Of a stretch of DNA of 16,478 nucleotides, positions 7,919 to 14,706 are shown piece by piece. Below the pieces are notes generated by a model. It was not told the origin of the DNA, did not search any database, and saw nothing but the letters and a program-made list of their open reading frames with translations. The stretch is from Actinomycetota bacterium (GTDB lineage: Bacteria; Actinomycetota; Acidimicrobiia; Acidimicrobiales; Acidimicrobiaceae). The stretch covers positions 1 through 16,478 of the forward strand of contig DAHVOF010000254.1 of NCBI GenBank assembly GCA_027318945.1. Reading direction: 5' to 3'. Every line of letters begins with the position of its first letter. The stretch's first letter is position 1. The position numbers and the translations under genes were made by a program.

Positions 7919-7936
7919 CAATTCGAATCAGAATTG
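7919..7936. repeat. 18-bp inverted repeat in the flhB-flhA spacer
   Basis: CAATTC at 7919-7924 and GAATTG at 7931-7936 are a perfect 6-bp dyad around a 6-bp centre (gaatca). It lies 30 nt after the flhB stop. No run of T follows on either strand within a few bases, so it is not a normal intrinsic terminator. It could be an operator or a processing site. Confidence 0.3.
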
Positions 7937-7965
7937 AGAGGGTGGCTCGCCGGTCCTTATACACA

Positions 7966-9051
7966 TCAGCTCGACATCCGGTGGACTTCGTTCATGACCC
8001 TTGCGGTAGACGATAGAGAGTATACGAAGGCCAGCAACTGAGCTACAGCGGCATACAGCTGGGGAGGAATCACATCGTCCACCTCGCAGGTTGCATGGAG
8101 AGTTCTAGCCAGAGGAGGGTTCTCCACTATCGCGACTCTGCAGCTCTTGGCCCTCTCCCTAATGGCGACCGCATTGAAGTCCGCCCCTTTTGCCACCACC
8201 CTGGGTGCGCGATCCGTAGAACTGTCGTAAGCAATCGCCACCGCAAAGTGCGTGGGGTTCGTCACCACCACGTCCGCACGAGCCACCGCGGCCATGATCT
8301 GTTGGCGGGAAAGCGCGCGAGCCTTGCTTTTTTGCGCCCTGCGCATCTCTGGCGAGCCTTCGTTCTCACGGAACTCCTTTTTGACCTCCTGCTTAGTCAT
8401 ACGGAGATCTTGCTGATGCTTTCGCCTCTCGAAGTAGTAGTCCGCTCCAGCAATCACGAGTGCCGAGAAGCCAATAAACCGCATCAGCTGCGTGATCGTC
8501 GACGAAGCGGCAATCAGGGTCGCCTGCAAGGGAAGGGTTCCCCCACCAAGCATTCCACCGACAAACCTGTGAATGATGAGATATCCGACGAATGCCAGAG
8601 TTACGAGCTTGAGCATCGTCTTGCCTAGGGTCCAGAGTCCCTGGCTCGAATAAATGCGGCTAAAACCTGATTTTGGAGAGATCCTGGAAAACTTCATTCG
8701 CATCGCCTTGGGAGCGAAGACCAGTCCCACTTGGGTAACTGCAATAGCGATGGCGAGAACACCCGCGAACAGCAATGCCGGCACAGCTGCTTCCGCCGCT
8801 GTCGCTAGGCCGTTGCCGATCAAGCCGACGGCTTTCTCCGCATCCGGATGAGCCATCGCATCGGACGTCATCTGCATGAATGACAACAACCTAGACGTGA
8901 TCGCCCCCCCCAGCTGGGGCAAGAATGACGCGACGAACAAGAGGGCAGCCCACCCGCCGAGCTCAGTTGAACGTGCAACGTTACCTTCCTCTCGCATCTC
9001 CTTGCGGCGCTTGGCCGTTGGCCGCTCAGTGCGTTGTGACTTGTCTGCCAC
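7966..9051 (-). CDS. flhB: FlhB, export switch protein of the flagellar type III system
   Basis: FlhB regulates the change of export from rod/hook to filament substrates through self-cleavage. Its 361 residues begin with the family's basic N-terminus (ERPTAKRRKEMREEGNVARS). Four hydrophobic segments lie at about residues 30-210. A charged linker (RRKHQQDLRMTKQEVKKEFR) follows, and then the cleavage site NPTH in the context TNPTHFAVAIAYD. The C-terminal domain (VVAKGADFNAVAIRERAK and VENPPLARTL) is typical. The start is GTG, overlapping the TAG of fliR by one base (TAGTG); the Shine-Dalgarno is weak, so coupling to fliR is likely. Nothing indicates loss of cleavage. Confidence 0.97.
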   Translation of the reverse strand: MADKSQRTERPTAKRRKEMREEGNVARSTELGGWAALLFVASFLPQLGGAITSRLLSFMQMTSDAMAHPDAEKAVGLIGNGLATAAEAAVPALLFAGVLAIAIAVTQVGLVFAPKAMRMKFSRISPKSGFSRIYSSQGLWTLGKTMLKLVTLAFVGYLIIHRFVGGMLGGGTLPLQATLIAASSTITQLMRFIGFSALVIAGADYYFERRKHQQDLRMTKQEVKKEFRENEGSPEMRRAQKSKARALSRQQIMAAVARADVVVTNPTHFAVAIAYDSSTDRAPRVVAKGADFNAVAIRERAKSCRVAIVENPPLARTLHATCEVDDVIPPQLYAAVAQLLAFVYSLSSTARVMNEVHRMSS

Positions 9052-9812
9052 TACAGGCCACCGAAGAGTTGAGCGAACGCCTTTCCAACCATGTTCGACA
9101 AATCCGTGGGAAGGGCTGCAAGCGCTACGCTCACGGCTACAAGTGCCACAGTGATCTGAAGCGGCATGCCGAAGACGAAAACGTTGATCTGAGGAACCGC
9201 CTTTGCTAGAAGCGCCAGAAGAATCTGCGTGCCGAATAGCACCACGATTACCGGCGCGGCGATCTCGACCGCCGCTGCAAAGAATGTGACGACATCACTG
9301 GTAACAGTCTGTGCCATTACGCCCAGGGAGATCGGCGGGAGGCTGGCGCCAATCGCCTGAAATGATTTCATGAAACCATCAACTATCACGGTCACTGACC
9401 CCGTCGTGAAAAGAAGAGCCGTAAGGACAAGGTTGTAGAACTGCCCGAATATCGGAGTCTGCTGCTGCGAAAGCGGATCGATGGCCTGAGGAAGGTTAAG
9501 CCCAGAGAAGAGGTCAATAAGGCTGCCGGCACCCACTATGACATTCACAAAAACCGATACTATATACCCCAGCGCACCCCCGACAACGACCTGAACTACC
9601 ATTCCGACCGCAACTCCAGCATCGCTTTGAGGCAAGACCTCGTGTTGAAGGCTTCCCGCCGAAAGAAAAGCAATCGCACCGGCCAAGCCGACCTTCAGCT
9701 TGACCGGTATGGAGACGTTGGAGAACGGGGGGCAAACAGCAACCCAAGCAATCGAACGGGCAAAGGCCAGAGCAAGAGCGATCATGAAGTCCGCTGAAAA
9801 GCTGACAGTCAT
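9051..9812 (-). CDS. fliR: FliR, flagellar export gate membrane protein
   Basis: FliR completes the FliP5Q4R1 helical export pore. The 253-residue protein has about six hydrophobic segments and family motifs including LAFARSIAWVAVCPPFS near the N-terminus, SGLNLPQAIDPLSQQQTPIFGQ in the middle (reported as pieces of FSG..., IDP and QQTPI), and IVVLFGTQILLALLAKAVPQINVF near the C-terminus (the APVIV...AKAVPQINVF block). Its ATG overlaps the fliQ TGA as ATGA, and its TAG overlaps the GTG start of flhB by one base. The order fliP-fliQ-fliR-flhB-flhA is the canonical export-gate block. Confidence 0.96.
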   Translation of the reverse strand: MTVSFSADFMIALALAFARSIAWVAVCPPFSNVSIPVKLKVGLAGAIAFLSAGSLQHEVLPQSDAGVAVGMVVQVVVGGALGYIVSVFVNVIVGAGSLIDLFSGLNLPQAIDPLSQQQTPIFGQFYNLVLTALLFTTGSVTVIVDGFMKSFQAIGASLPPISLGVMAQTVTSDVVTFFAAAVEIAAPVIVVLFGTQILLALLAKAVPQINVFVFGMPLQITVALVAVSVALAALPTDLSNMVGKAFAQLFGGL

Positions 9813-10087
9813 CCCTGCCCCGAAAGCAGCTGAGGAATCGAATTGTAAAGATGCTCTGTGTACACAACAAGGTTCCCCAGCATCCAGTGACCCAAGAACA
9901 TCAGGACAAGGGCTATGGCCGCCACTTTCGGAAGAAAGGTCAGAGTAAACTCCTGGATCGAAGTCACAGCCTGGAACACAGCAATAATGAATCCCACCGC
10001 CAAACTGGCCACGAGGACCGGGCCGGCAAGTTCGGTTATCAGAACCAGTGCCTGGGAAGCCAAATTAAGTACAGTGGTATCACTCAT
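9809..10087 (-). CDS. fliQ: FliQ, flagellar export gate membrane protein
   Basis: FliQ is a 92-residue protein with two membrane helices (about 18-40 and 53-75), the normal FliQ size. The family motif is visible in the middle as AVFQAVTSIQEFTLTFLPK, which includes the conserved Q..T..QE.TL.F.PK positions. It forms the outer helices of the FliPQR pore. Its ATG stands 5 nt from the fliP stop, and its TGA overlaps the fliR ATG. Confidence 0.96.
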   Translation of the reverse strand: MSDTTVLNLASQALVLITELAGPVLVASLAVGFIIAVFQAVTSIQEFTLTFLPKVAAIALVLMFLGHWMLGNLVVYTEHLYNSIPQLLSGQG

Positions 10088-10091
10088 TGTT

Positions 10092-10778
10092 TCAGTGGTT
10101 GAAGGAGATCAGGAGCGAGTGGACCACCAGGGTCCAGCCATTCACCAGCACAAACAGGAGTATTTTGAACGGAAGAGAGATAAGGGTCGGCGGCAGCATA
10201 TACATTCCCATCGACATCATGACAGCCGAAACTACCAAATCGATGACCATGAACGGTATGAAGATCATGAAACCAATCAGAAAAGCTGCCTCGATCTCGG
10301 ACAGAACGAATGCAGGCATTACAGTCGTCATTGGTAGCGATGCGGGCTTGGTGGCATCCTCATGGCTGTAGGAAGCAAACAGATTCAGTTCCTGCTGCTT
10401 GGTTTGCTTGAGCATCCAATCTTTCAGTGGTATCTCTCCCTGATCGATGGCTTGAACGGCGCTTATGCTGCCGCGCTCATAAGGCTGGACAGCCACGTGG
10501 TTTATAGAGGATATGACCGGTGCCATGATGAACAGAGACAAGATGAGCGCAAGGCCCGCCAGAACCTGGTTCGGCGGAACGGTTTGAGTGCCCATTGCGT
10601 TGCGCGTCAATGAAAGAACAATAAACACTCGCGGAAACGCAGTCATCAGCATCAGCACTGACGGAGCCACGGCCAGCAACGTCAGCACAACAATTATGAG
10701 AACCGAAGTCGATGGACTTTTCAGTCCGCTTATGTTCACATTTATGCCCGAGGTTGCGACAACGAGTTCAGGACTCAT
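10092..10778 (-). CDS. fliP: FliP, flagellar export gate membrane protein, without visible signal peptide
   Basis: FliP forms most of the export pore. Family signatures are complete: APSVLMLMTAFPRVFIVLSL, GTQTVPPNQVLAGLAL, then near the C-terminus AFLIGFMIFIPFMVIDLVV and SLPFKILLFVLVNGW. The protein is 228 residues, a little short. Many FliPs begin with a cleavable signal peptide; here the N-terminus starts directly at a segment resembling the mature end (INVNISGL). In the same frame upstream an in-frame TGA lies 12 codons before the ATG, with no ATG, GTG or TTG usable as a signal-peptide start. The Shine-Dalgarno GGGGG is 7 nt upstream and lies in a hairpin. An 80-nt gap separates it from fliO. 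Confidence 0.96.
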   Translation of the reverse strand: MSPELVVATSGINVNISGLKSPSTSVLIIVVLTLLAVAPSVLMLMTAFPRVFIVLSLTRNAMGTQTVPPNQVLAGLALILSLFIMAPVISSINHVAVQPYERGSISAVQAIDQGEIPLKDWMLKQTKQQELNLFASYSHEDATKPASLPMTTVMPAFVLSEIEAAFLIGFMIFIPFMVIDLVVSAVMMSMGMYMLPPTLISLPFKILLFVLVNGWTLVVHSLLISFNH

Positions 10779-10782
10779 TATT

Positions 10783-10796
10783 GGCCCCCAAGGGCC
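10783..10796 (-). promoter_or_regulatory. GC-rich hairpin covering the fliP Shine-Dalgarno
   Basis: GGCCC (10783-10787) and GGGCC (10792-10796) form a 5-bp all-GC stem with a 4-nt loop. On the minus-strand transcript the 3' arm and part of the loop are the G-run that serves as the fliP Shine-Dalgarno, four bases before its ATG. Ribosomes completing the frame described after fliO would melt it. Regulation is inferred. Confidence 0.35.
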
Positions 10797-10858
10797 CAGG
10801 ACGCTTCGAATTCAAAAGCATGAGTACTCCCCATTGGAGGGAGCGCCGGACACGAATG

Positions 10859-11272
10859 CTAGTGCCGGACAGTCATCTCCCGTAGATGGTCTATGAAGGC
10901 ATCCCATGCCCCTGCGGATCTAACCCCAGAGCCCAACGCCATCCTTGGCGCCAGGACTTGCTTCACATCGTCTTCTACACCCACATGCGGACGGCCCGCT
11001 TCTTCGCCGTCCAACTCCGCCAGCATTGCCATCTGCTGTGTGCTCTGGCCAACCAGGAATGTCCTTCCCGCCACACGAACTACCAGCAACGACACATGCT
11101 GACCCAGCGAACGACGTGACACCACTTCAATTTGGCCGAAAGGTAATGTTCCCAGCCGACCCGCGCTGCCGAGTGGACGCTTCTTAGCGAACTTTGCGAG
11201 TAGTAGCAGCCCGGCAATGATTAATCCGAGCACAAGAATCATCCGACCAAAGGCAAGAAGCGTGGTACCCAT
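10859..11272 (-). CDS. fliO: FliO, flagellar export gate assembly protein
   Basis: FliO is a small accessory membrane protein that helps assemble FliP. The 137-residue protein has one N-terminal membrane helix (residues 5-27, LLAFGRMILVLGLIIAGLLLLA), a basic junction (KFAKKRP), then the FliO domain with IEVVSRRSLGQHVSLLVVRV and RTFLVGQSTQQMAMLAEL. The C-terminal 50 residues are variable. It begins directly after the fliN TGA with no spacer and precedes fliP, the standard order. Its frame remains open for 26 codons after the TAG stop (see findings). Confidence 0.92.
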   Translation of the reverse strand: MGTTLLAFGRMILVLGLIIAGLLLLAKFAKKRPLGSAGRLGTLPFGQIEVVSRRSLGQHVSLLVVRVAGRTFLVGQSTQQMAMLAELDGEEAGRPHVGVEDDVKQVLAPRMALGSGVRSAGAWDAFIDHLREMTVRH

Positions 11273-11590
11273 TCACGTTTCCTTATCGGTTAAAATCTCG
11301 GTTATGCGGATGCCGTACTCGTCGCCAACCTCCACCACTTCACCGCGTGCAAGAACAACCTCGCGATTAAGGACGATCTCAATGGGCGCTCCCACCGGCT
11401 GGTCGAGTTCGATAACCCTGCCGGGACGTAGGTCGCTCAACTCTCCGAAGGTGAGCTTCGTCTTCCCAATCCACGCCGACACCTCCACTGACACGTTTCG
11501 AAACTGAGCCTGTCTTACGTGCAATCGTCCAGTTTCGGAATCTTCCGAATGGATCGGCAATTGATCGATGCCCTCGTCAACGGCAGTCAC
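11273..11590 (-). CDS. fliN: FliN, flagellar motor switch C-ring protein
   Basis: FliN forms the bottom of the C-ring and helps receive export cargo. The 105-residue protein has a short acidic N-terminus and one SpoA (surface presentation of antigens) domain from about residue 30 to 100: VSVEVSAWIGKTKLTFGEL, LRPGRVIELDQPVGAPIEIV and LARGEVVEVGDEYGIRITEI. The start is GTG and overlaps the TGA of fliM as GTGA. No CheC/FliY-like N-terminal domain is present, so this is the short FliN form. Confidence 0.95.
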   Translation of the reverse strand: MTAVDEGIDQLPIHSEDSETGRLHVRQAQFRNVSVEVSAWIGKTKLTFGELSDLRPGRVIELDQPVGAPIEIVLNREVVLARGEVVEVGDEYGIRITEILTDKET

Positions 11591-12474
11591 CTTACGACCT
11601 CCTCCATGATTTCACAGGCCTTGTGAACCCCGGAACTGCAAATGTCCGCTAGTGCTATCAAAATTCCCTCAGCACGCACTTCGAGTGGGCGGCCTTTCGG
11701 ATGACCCAATCCCAAGCTGTCTCCTACCTGCAACGTAAGCAATTCAGCAGGCGTGGTCAGGATGCTCGGGAACTGAAAGACGACGTCCATCGGCACATCC
11801 ATCAATCGGCGATGAGTGTCCAGCAACGATTCCCTTCGGCCCTTCTCTACCAAAGCCGTCTTCGACTTGAGCGAGTCTATAAAAGTTCTGACCATCTCAA
11901 AAGGCAGGCAGATCAGAGCCTCGCGCTGGTGCCGACTCGCTACGAAAAAGGTGAGTCTTATGACAATGCACATCTCCGATGGCGCTCCGATCGACACGAA
12001 CAGAACATTTCCCTCCTGAGCCTCCAGCATGGGTGAAGTGCTTTGAATTCTTGCAAAGGCATTTCCCAGCTCACAGATAAAATCCTCAATAATGGGTGCA
12101 AGAAAAGCCTGGTCGATTTCACTCGGCACTCGGCCCGAGTAATCATCGTCACCAGAACCCGCCAATCTTAGATCCACGAGGGCAAGCACCTCTTCCGTCG
12201 GGATTGCAAGCACCGCTCGTCCTTCCAGGGGAGGTAACGAGAACGTAAAGAAATACATCCCGGCCTCGAACTCCTCGACAATGTCGGACCAAGTAAGCTG
12301 GTCGAGCCGTTGAAACTCGAACAGGCACGGTTGATGCAACGTTGATGTAAATTTCTGAGTGGCTGAGTGCGCAAATGTCTCCAGAAGTTTTTGCATAGCC
12401 TGGAGATTCGCCCGTTCAATTACGTCACCTCGGCTGAAGTCGTGGCTCTTCACATCTTTTTCTATGGGTATCAT
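11587..12474 (-). CDS. fliM: FliM, flagellar motor switch protein, lacking the N-terminal CheY-binding peptide
   Basis: FliM links the MS-ring to FliN and reads CheY-P to change rotation. The 295-residue protein has the middle domain from about residue 30 (NLQAMQKLLETFAHSATQKF, then VLALVDLRLAGSG where many FliMs have a GG.G motif, then EIDQAFLAPIIEDF). It ends in a SpoA domain at about 215-290 (VPMDVVFQFPSIL and LQVGDSLGLGHPKGRPLEV). The first residues, MIPIEKDVKSHDFSRGDVIE, correspond to the YDFRRPD stretch of other FliMs, but no LSQ.EIDALL peptide precedes it. Shine-Dalgarno GAGGAAGG lies close to the ATG. motB precedes it by 28 nt. Confidence 0.93.
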   Translation of the reverse strand: MIPIEKDVKSHDFSRGDVIERANLQAMQKLLETFAHSATQKFTSTLHQPCLFEFQRLDQLTWSDIVEEFEAGMYFFTFSLPPLEGRAVLAIPTEEVLALVDLRLAGSGDDDYSGRVPSEIDQAFLAPIIEDFICELGNAFARIQSTSPMLEAQEGNVLFVSIGAPSEMCIVIRLTFFVASRHQREALICLPFEMVRTFIDSLKSKTALVEKGRRESLLDTHRRLMDVPMDVVFQFPSILTTPAELLTLQVGDSLGLGHPKGRPLEVRAEGILIALADICSSGVHKACEIMEEVVR

Positions 12475-12502
12475 GCGCCTTCCTCGAGATAGCGAGACCC
12501 CG

Positions 12503-13255
12503 TCAGGGCTTGAAGTTGCTTGTCGGACTGACGACTATGTTCACTCTGCGATTTTGTGCCTGGGCATTGGGTGAGGTATTTGGGACCAGCGGATGGTACT
12601 GCCCATAACCTATCAGCGCTACCTGACTTGGATTCAGTCCGTCCATTTTGGTCATACGCACCACCACCGTGGTGGCGCGAGCAGCTGACAAGGCCCAGTT
12701 GTTGGCGAACGGCCCGCTCATGATCGGCTCGTTGTCCGTATAGCCCGCGACCTCGACGGCATTTGGATAGTTTCGAATTACCGAAGCTGCTGTATCGACG
12801 ATCTTTCGACCGATACTGGTCAGGTCGGCAGAGTCCGTGCCAAAAAAAGTGGAATCCGTCACAAGGCCTACGACCAAACCAGCGGAATCCACGGTCATGT
12901 TCACATCCGCTAAGAGACCTTGAGCCTTCAGAGCTTCCTGCAGCTGCAGCTGAATCAGCGCTATCTCGTTCGGCATGGTGGAAAAGTTGTTGGGGCTGCT
13001 CACTGGCGGGGGGGTCTTCGCGTCGGTAGTCCCGTGCGGAACGTGGGAGAGGACTGCCCTGCTCACCGACTGCTTGAACTCCTGATATTTTGCCTGATCG
13101 ACAGTAGAAATTGCAAACAGCACTATGAAAAGTACCAGCAGAAGGGTGATCATGTCGGCATATGTTAGGAGCCAACGCTCCCCACTGGACCCTCCGTGGC
13201 CCTCGCCATTCCGCCGAAGTTTTTTGGAACGTCGCGTAGATGAAATGCCACTCAT
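12503..13255 (-). CDS. motB: MotB, peptidoglycan-anchored stator protein
   Basis: MotB forms the proton channel with MotA and anchors it to the cell wall. In the 250-residue protein the N-terminus is basic. The single membrane helix at residues 29-47 carries the essential proton-accepting Asp in the context TYADMITLLLVLF (Asp34). A linker follows, and then an OmpA-like peptidoglycan-binding domain from about 120 to 245 (VEVAGYTDNEPI, NWALSAARATTVV, LIGYGQYHPLVPN, QNRRVNI). AGGGG lies about 6 nt before the ATG, 14 nt after motA. The Asp-containing motif fits proton rather than sodium use, but that cannot be decided from this alone. Confidence 0.97.
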   Translation of the reverse strand: MSGISSTRRSKKLRRNGEGHGGSSGERWLLTYADMITLLLVLFIVLFAISTVDQAKYQEFKQSVSRAVLSHVPHGTTDAKTPPPVSSPNNFSTMPNEIALIQLQLQEALKAQGLLADVNMTVDSAGLVVGLVTDSTFFGTDSADLTSIGRKIVDTAASVIRNYPNAVEVAGYTDNEPIMSGPFANNWALSAARATTVVVRMTKMDGLNPSQVALIGYGQYHPLVPNTSPNAQAQNRRVNIVVSPTSNFKP

Positions 13256-13269
13256 GACGACCCCTGATC

Positions 13270-14058
13270 CTAAGCCGCTGCATCCGGAGCCTCTCCCATC
13301 GATCCTCGACCGGAGACCTGCTCACGCTCGGACGGTGAAAGGTAAGCGTAAAGGCGGTCTTTGAGTTCCATGGTAGAAGCATTAAGTTGCATGGTCAGAA
13401 GCCCTTCGACTACCATCTCGCGAAAAGAGACTTCCTCCTCGGAAAGGCGCCGCAACTTATTGGATATCGGCAACCAGACGGCATTGGCCAGTAGAACCCC
13501 CCACAGAGTCGCAGTGAACGCCGACGCAATGGCCGGGCCAAGTTTGCCCGGTGAGCTGAGTTGCCCAAGAACGCCTATCAGACCAACCACAGTGCCCAAG
13601 ATGCCAAATGTTGGCGAGAATCCGGCAATGTCTGAAAAAAACTTTGCGGCAGTCTCGTGACGCATCCTCAGTCCTTCGATCTCCGTGTTCAGAAGCTCAC
13701 TCACCCTCTCCGGCTCAGAAGTGGAAATGATTAGCTGAATTCCCTTCTTCAGGAAGATATCGTCCGTTTCAAACTCCTCAAGAACCAACGGGTTGGTTCG
13801 CGCCTCCTTGGCGATTGCCAACAGCGCGTCGATGGTGGCGCGCGTATCCGGCCCCTTGTTTGGCTTCAAAACCTTGAAAAGCGCCTTTGGAACAGCTTTG
13901 AGCCGACGAGCTTCAAAGCCTGCGACCGTCGCGCCTATGCTTCCGCCAACAACCAGGAGCAGTGAAGAGACTTTTACCAAAGAGGCCAGATTTTCATGGT
14001 CCATACTCATTGCACCGATGAGCGCCGCAATCGCTAGAAGGATTCCTATCGGAGTCAT
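13270..14058 (-). CDS. motA: MotA, flagellar stator protein
   Basis: MotA is the torque-generating stator subunit. The 262-residue protein has four hydrophobic segments, at about residues 2-20, 32-50, 147-168 and 176-200. The conserved Pro-containing blocks FSPTFGILGTVVGLIGVL and ASAFTATLWGVLLANAVWLP are present. The large cytoplasmic loop between helices 2 and 3 contains the charged stretch used for contact with FliG (EELNTEIEGLRMRHE-like region, seen as LLNTEIEGLRMRHE). The ATG overlaps the flbD TGA as ATGA. motB follows after 14 nt, the standard motAB pair. Confidence 0.97.
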   Translation of the reverse strand: MTPIGILLAIAALIGAMSMDHENLASLVKVSSLLLVVGGSIGATVAGFEARRLKAVPKALFKVLKPNKGPDTRATIDALLAIAKEARTNPLVLEEFETDDIFLKKGIQLIISTSEPERVSELLNTEIEGLRMRHETAAKFFSDIAGFSPTFGILGTVVGLIGVLGQLSSPGKLGPAIASAFTATLWGVLLANAVWLPISNKLRRLSEEEVSFREMVVEGLLTMQLNASTMELKDRLYAYLSPSEREQVSGRGSMGEAPDAAA

Positions 14059-14342
14059 AAATCCCTCACCTTGGTAAGAAGCGTCATTTCCGTGGCTTGC
14101 GAACGAGATGCCGCGACACCTTGGGCTCCATTTTCCTGCGAAGCCTGGCGAACCCTGCGTAGCAGGCTTGCTTTTTCTGTTCTAATCTTCTCGACCACGT
14201 TGGCCGACTCGTTAGCTACCACTACGTGTCCGCCATTTATCATGTAAACTGCGGATTGCCCATCGGCTCCATCTTCAACTCGTTCTATGAGGTCTTCGTT
14301 AAGGTACATCATCGATCCATCAAGCTTCTTCAATGCAATCAT
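14055..14342 (-). CDS. flbD: FlbD family small flagellar protein, first gene of the operon
   Basis: FlbD-family proteins (this small family, not the Caulobacter regulator of the same name) occur beside motA in many Gram-positive flagellar clusters; the function is not settled. The match is at the N-terminus: MIALKKLDGSMMYLNEDLIE and, after it, YMINGGHVVVANESANVVEKI. The chosen ATG at 14342 begins exactly at the family start and has GGTGAG about 5 nt upstream, giving 95 residues. An ATG at 14417 would add 25 residues without family similarity that run into the structured leader. The C-terminal 30 residues are an extension. The TGA overlaps motA. Confidence 0.9.
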   Translation of the reverse strand: MIALKKLDGSMMYLNEDLIERVEDGADGQSAVYMINGGHVVVANESANVVEKIRTEKASLLRRVRQASQENGAQGVAASRSQATEMTLLTKVRDL

Positions 14343-14410
14343 TTGCTCACCGCTCTCGAGAGAGGGAACTTCTGGATCATCTAACGTCTCTAATCGAAGC
14401 AAAATTGAGG

Positions 14411-14556
14411 GGCACATCCCTTCTCGCCGCCCCTAAACCGGTGGAGAACCGGCACGTGCGAAACAACGAGACACATTGCCGAAGTCAGGCTTAGTGATTC
14501 AAAGCCACCACGCAAGAGCCCGCCGGGGCGAACCATGAGAGAAGGTCCGATGTGCC
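14411..14556. ncRNA. Strongly folded element of unknown class, probably a structured leader RNA of the motility operon
   Basis: Three blocks pair in order. Positions 14411-14418 pair with 14549-14556 (8 bp), 14419-14425 with 14539-14545 (7 bp), and 14428-14433 with 14525-14530 (6 bp); all are Watson-Crick, 21 bp in all. A one-sided bulge (14546-14548) reads GGA on the minus-strand RNA, and an asymmetric loop of 2 against 8 nt follows. Inside lie a hairpin at 14438-14452 (CCGGT/ACCGG, 5-nt loop), a short inner helix 14455-14458 with 14509-14512, and a hairpin at 14488-14506 (GGCTT/AAGCC, 9-nt loop). Minus-strand transcription would place it about 70 nt before the flbD start. The strand is not proven. 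A small mobile element with terminal inverted repeats is the main alternative; only AAAA is shared by the flanks. Confidence 0.5.
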
Positions 14557-14668
14557 AAAACCCAGCAGGCTGGCCGAAAAGCCGTGCGATGGCAGTTCTT
14601 TAATGAACTCAGTCCTTGGAATTAAACTGGATGAGCGACAGATGAGAGTCCGAAGAGACGAAGAGCCC

Positions 14669-14706
14669 ATTTAATCAGTAAAATAGTATCGGTTACAAAA
14701 TAATCT
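14669..14706. promoter_or_regulatory. AT-rich promoter/operator region upstream of marR
   Basis: This patch stands out as AT-rich against its surroundings and ends 21 nt before the marR ATG. It contains -10-like hexamers TAAAAT (14679-14684) and TAATCT (14701-14706), but no strong -35 at the right spacing. The 16-bp imperfect dyad ATTT-N8-AAAT (14669-14684) is a possible MarR-type operator, since MarR proteins commonly repress their own promoters. All are inferred. Confidence 0.3.

Noticed and set aside
11282..11289. ACCGATAA on the minus strand, a sigma-28 -10 match just before fliO
   Set aside because: There is no TAAA at the required spacing upstream, and the bases lie in the coding end of fliN; probably chance.
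12471..13382. 303-codon minus-strand open frame overlapping all of motB
   Set aside because: It is in another frame of motB, rich in Arg and Ser with no family resemblance, while the motB frame shows complete TM and OmpA-like motifs.
14343..14417. Extension of FlbD by 25 residues from ATG 14417
   Set aside because: The family begins exactly at the internal MIALKKLDG, which has a better ribosome binding site; the extra residues run into the folded element.
14430..14490. Cobalamin riboswitch (CCGGTG..AACCGG and GAAGTCAGG pieces)
   Set aside because: The B12 box AGYCAGGAGACC is incomplete, spacing between the pieces is too short, and the long closing helix is not part of that riboswitch.
14411..14556. 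Group II intron or tRNA/tmRNA fragment
   Set aside because: There is no domain V with GAAA tetraloop, no anticodon arm or T-loop pattern, and no reverse transcriptase gene nearby.
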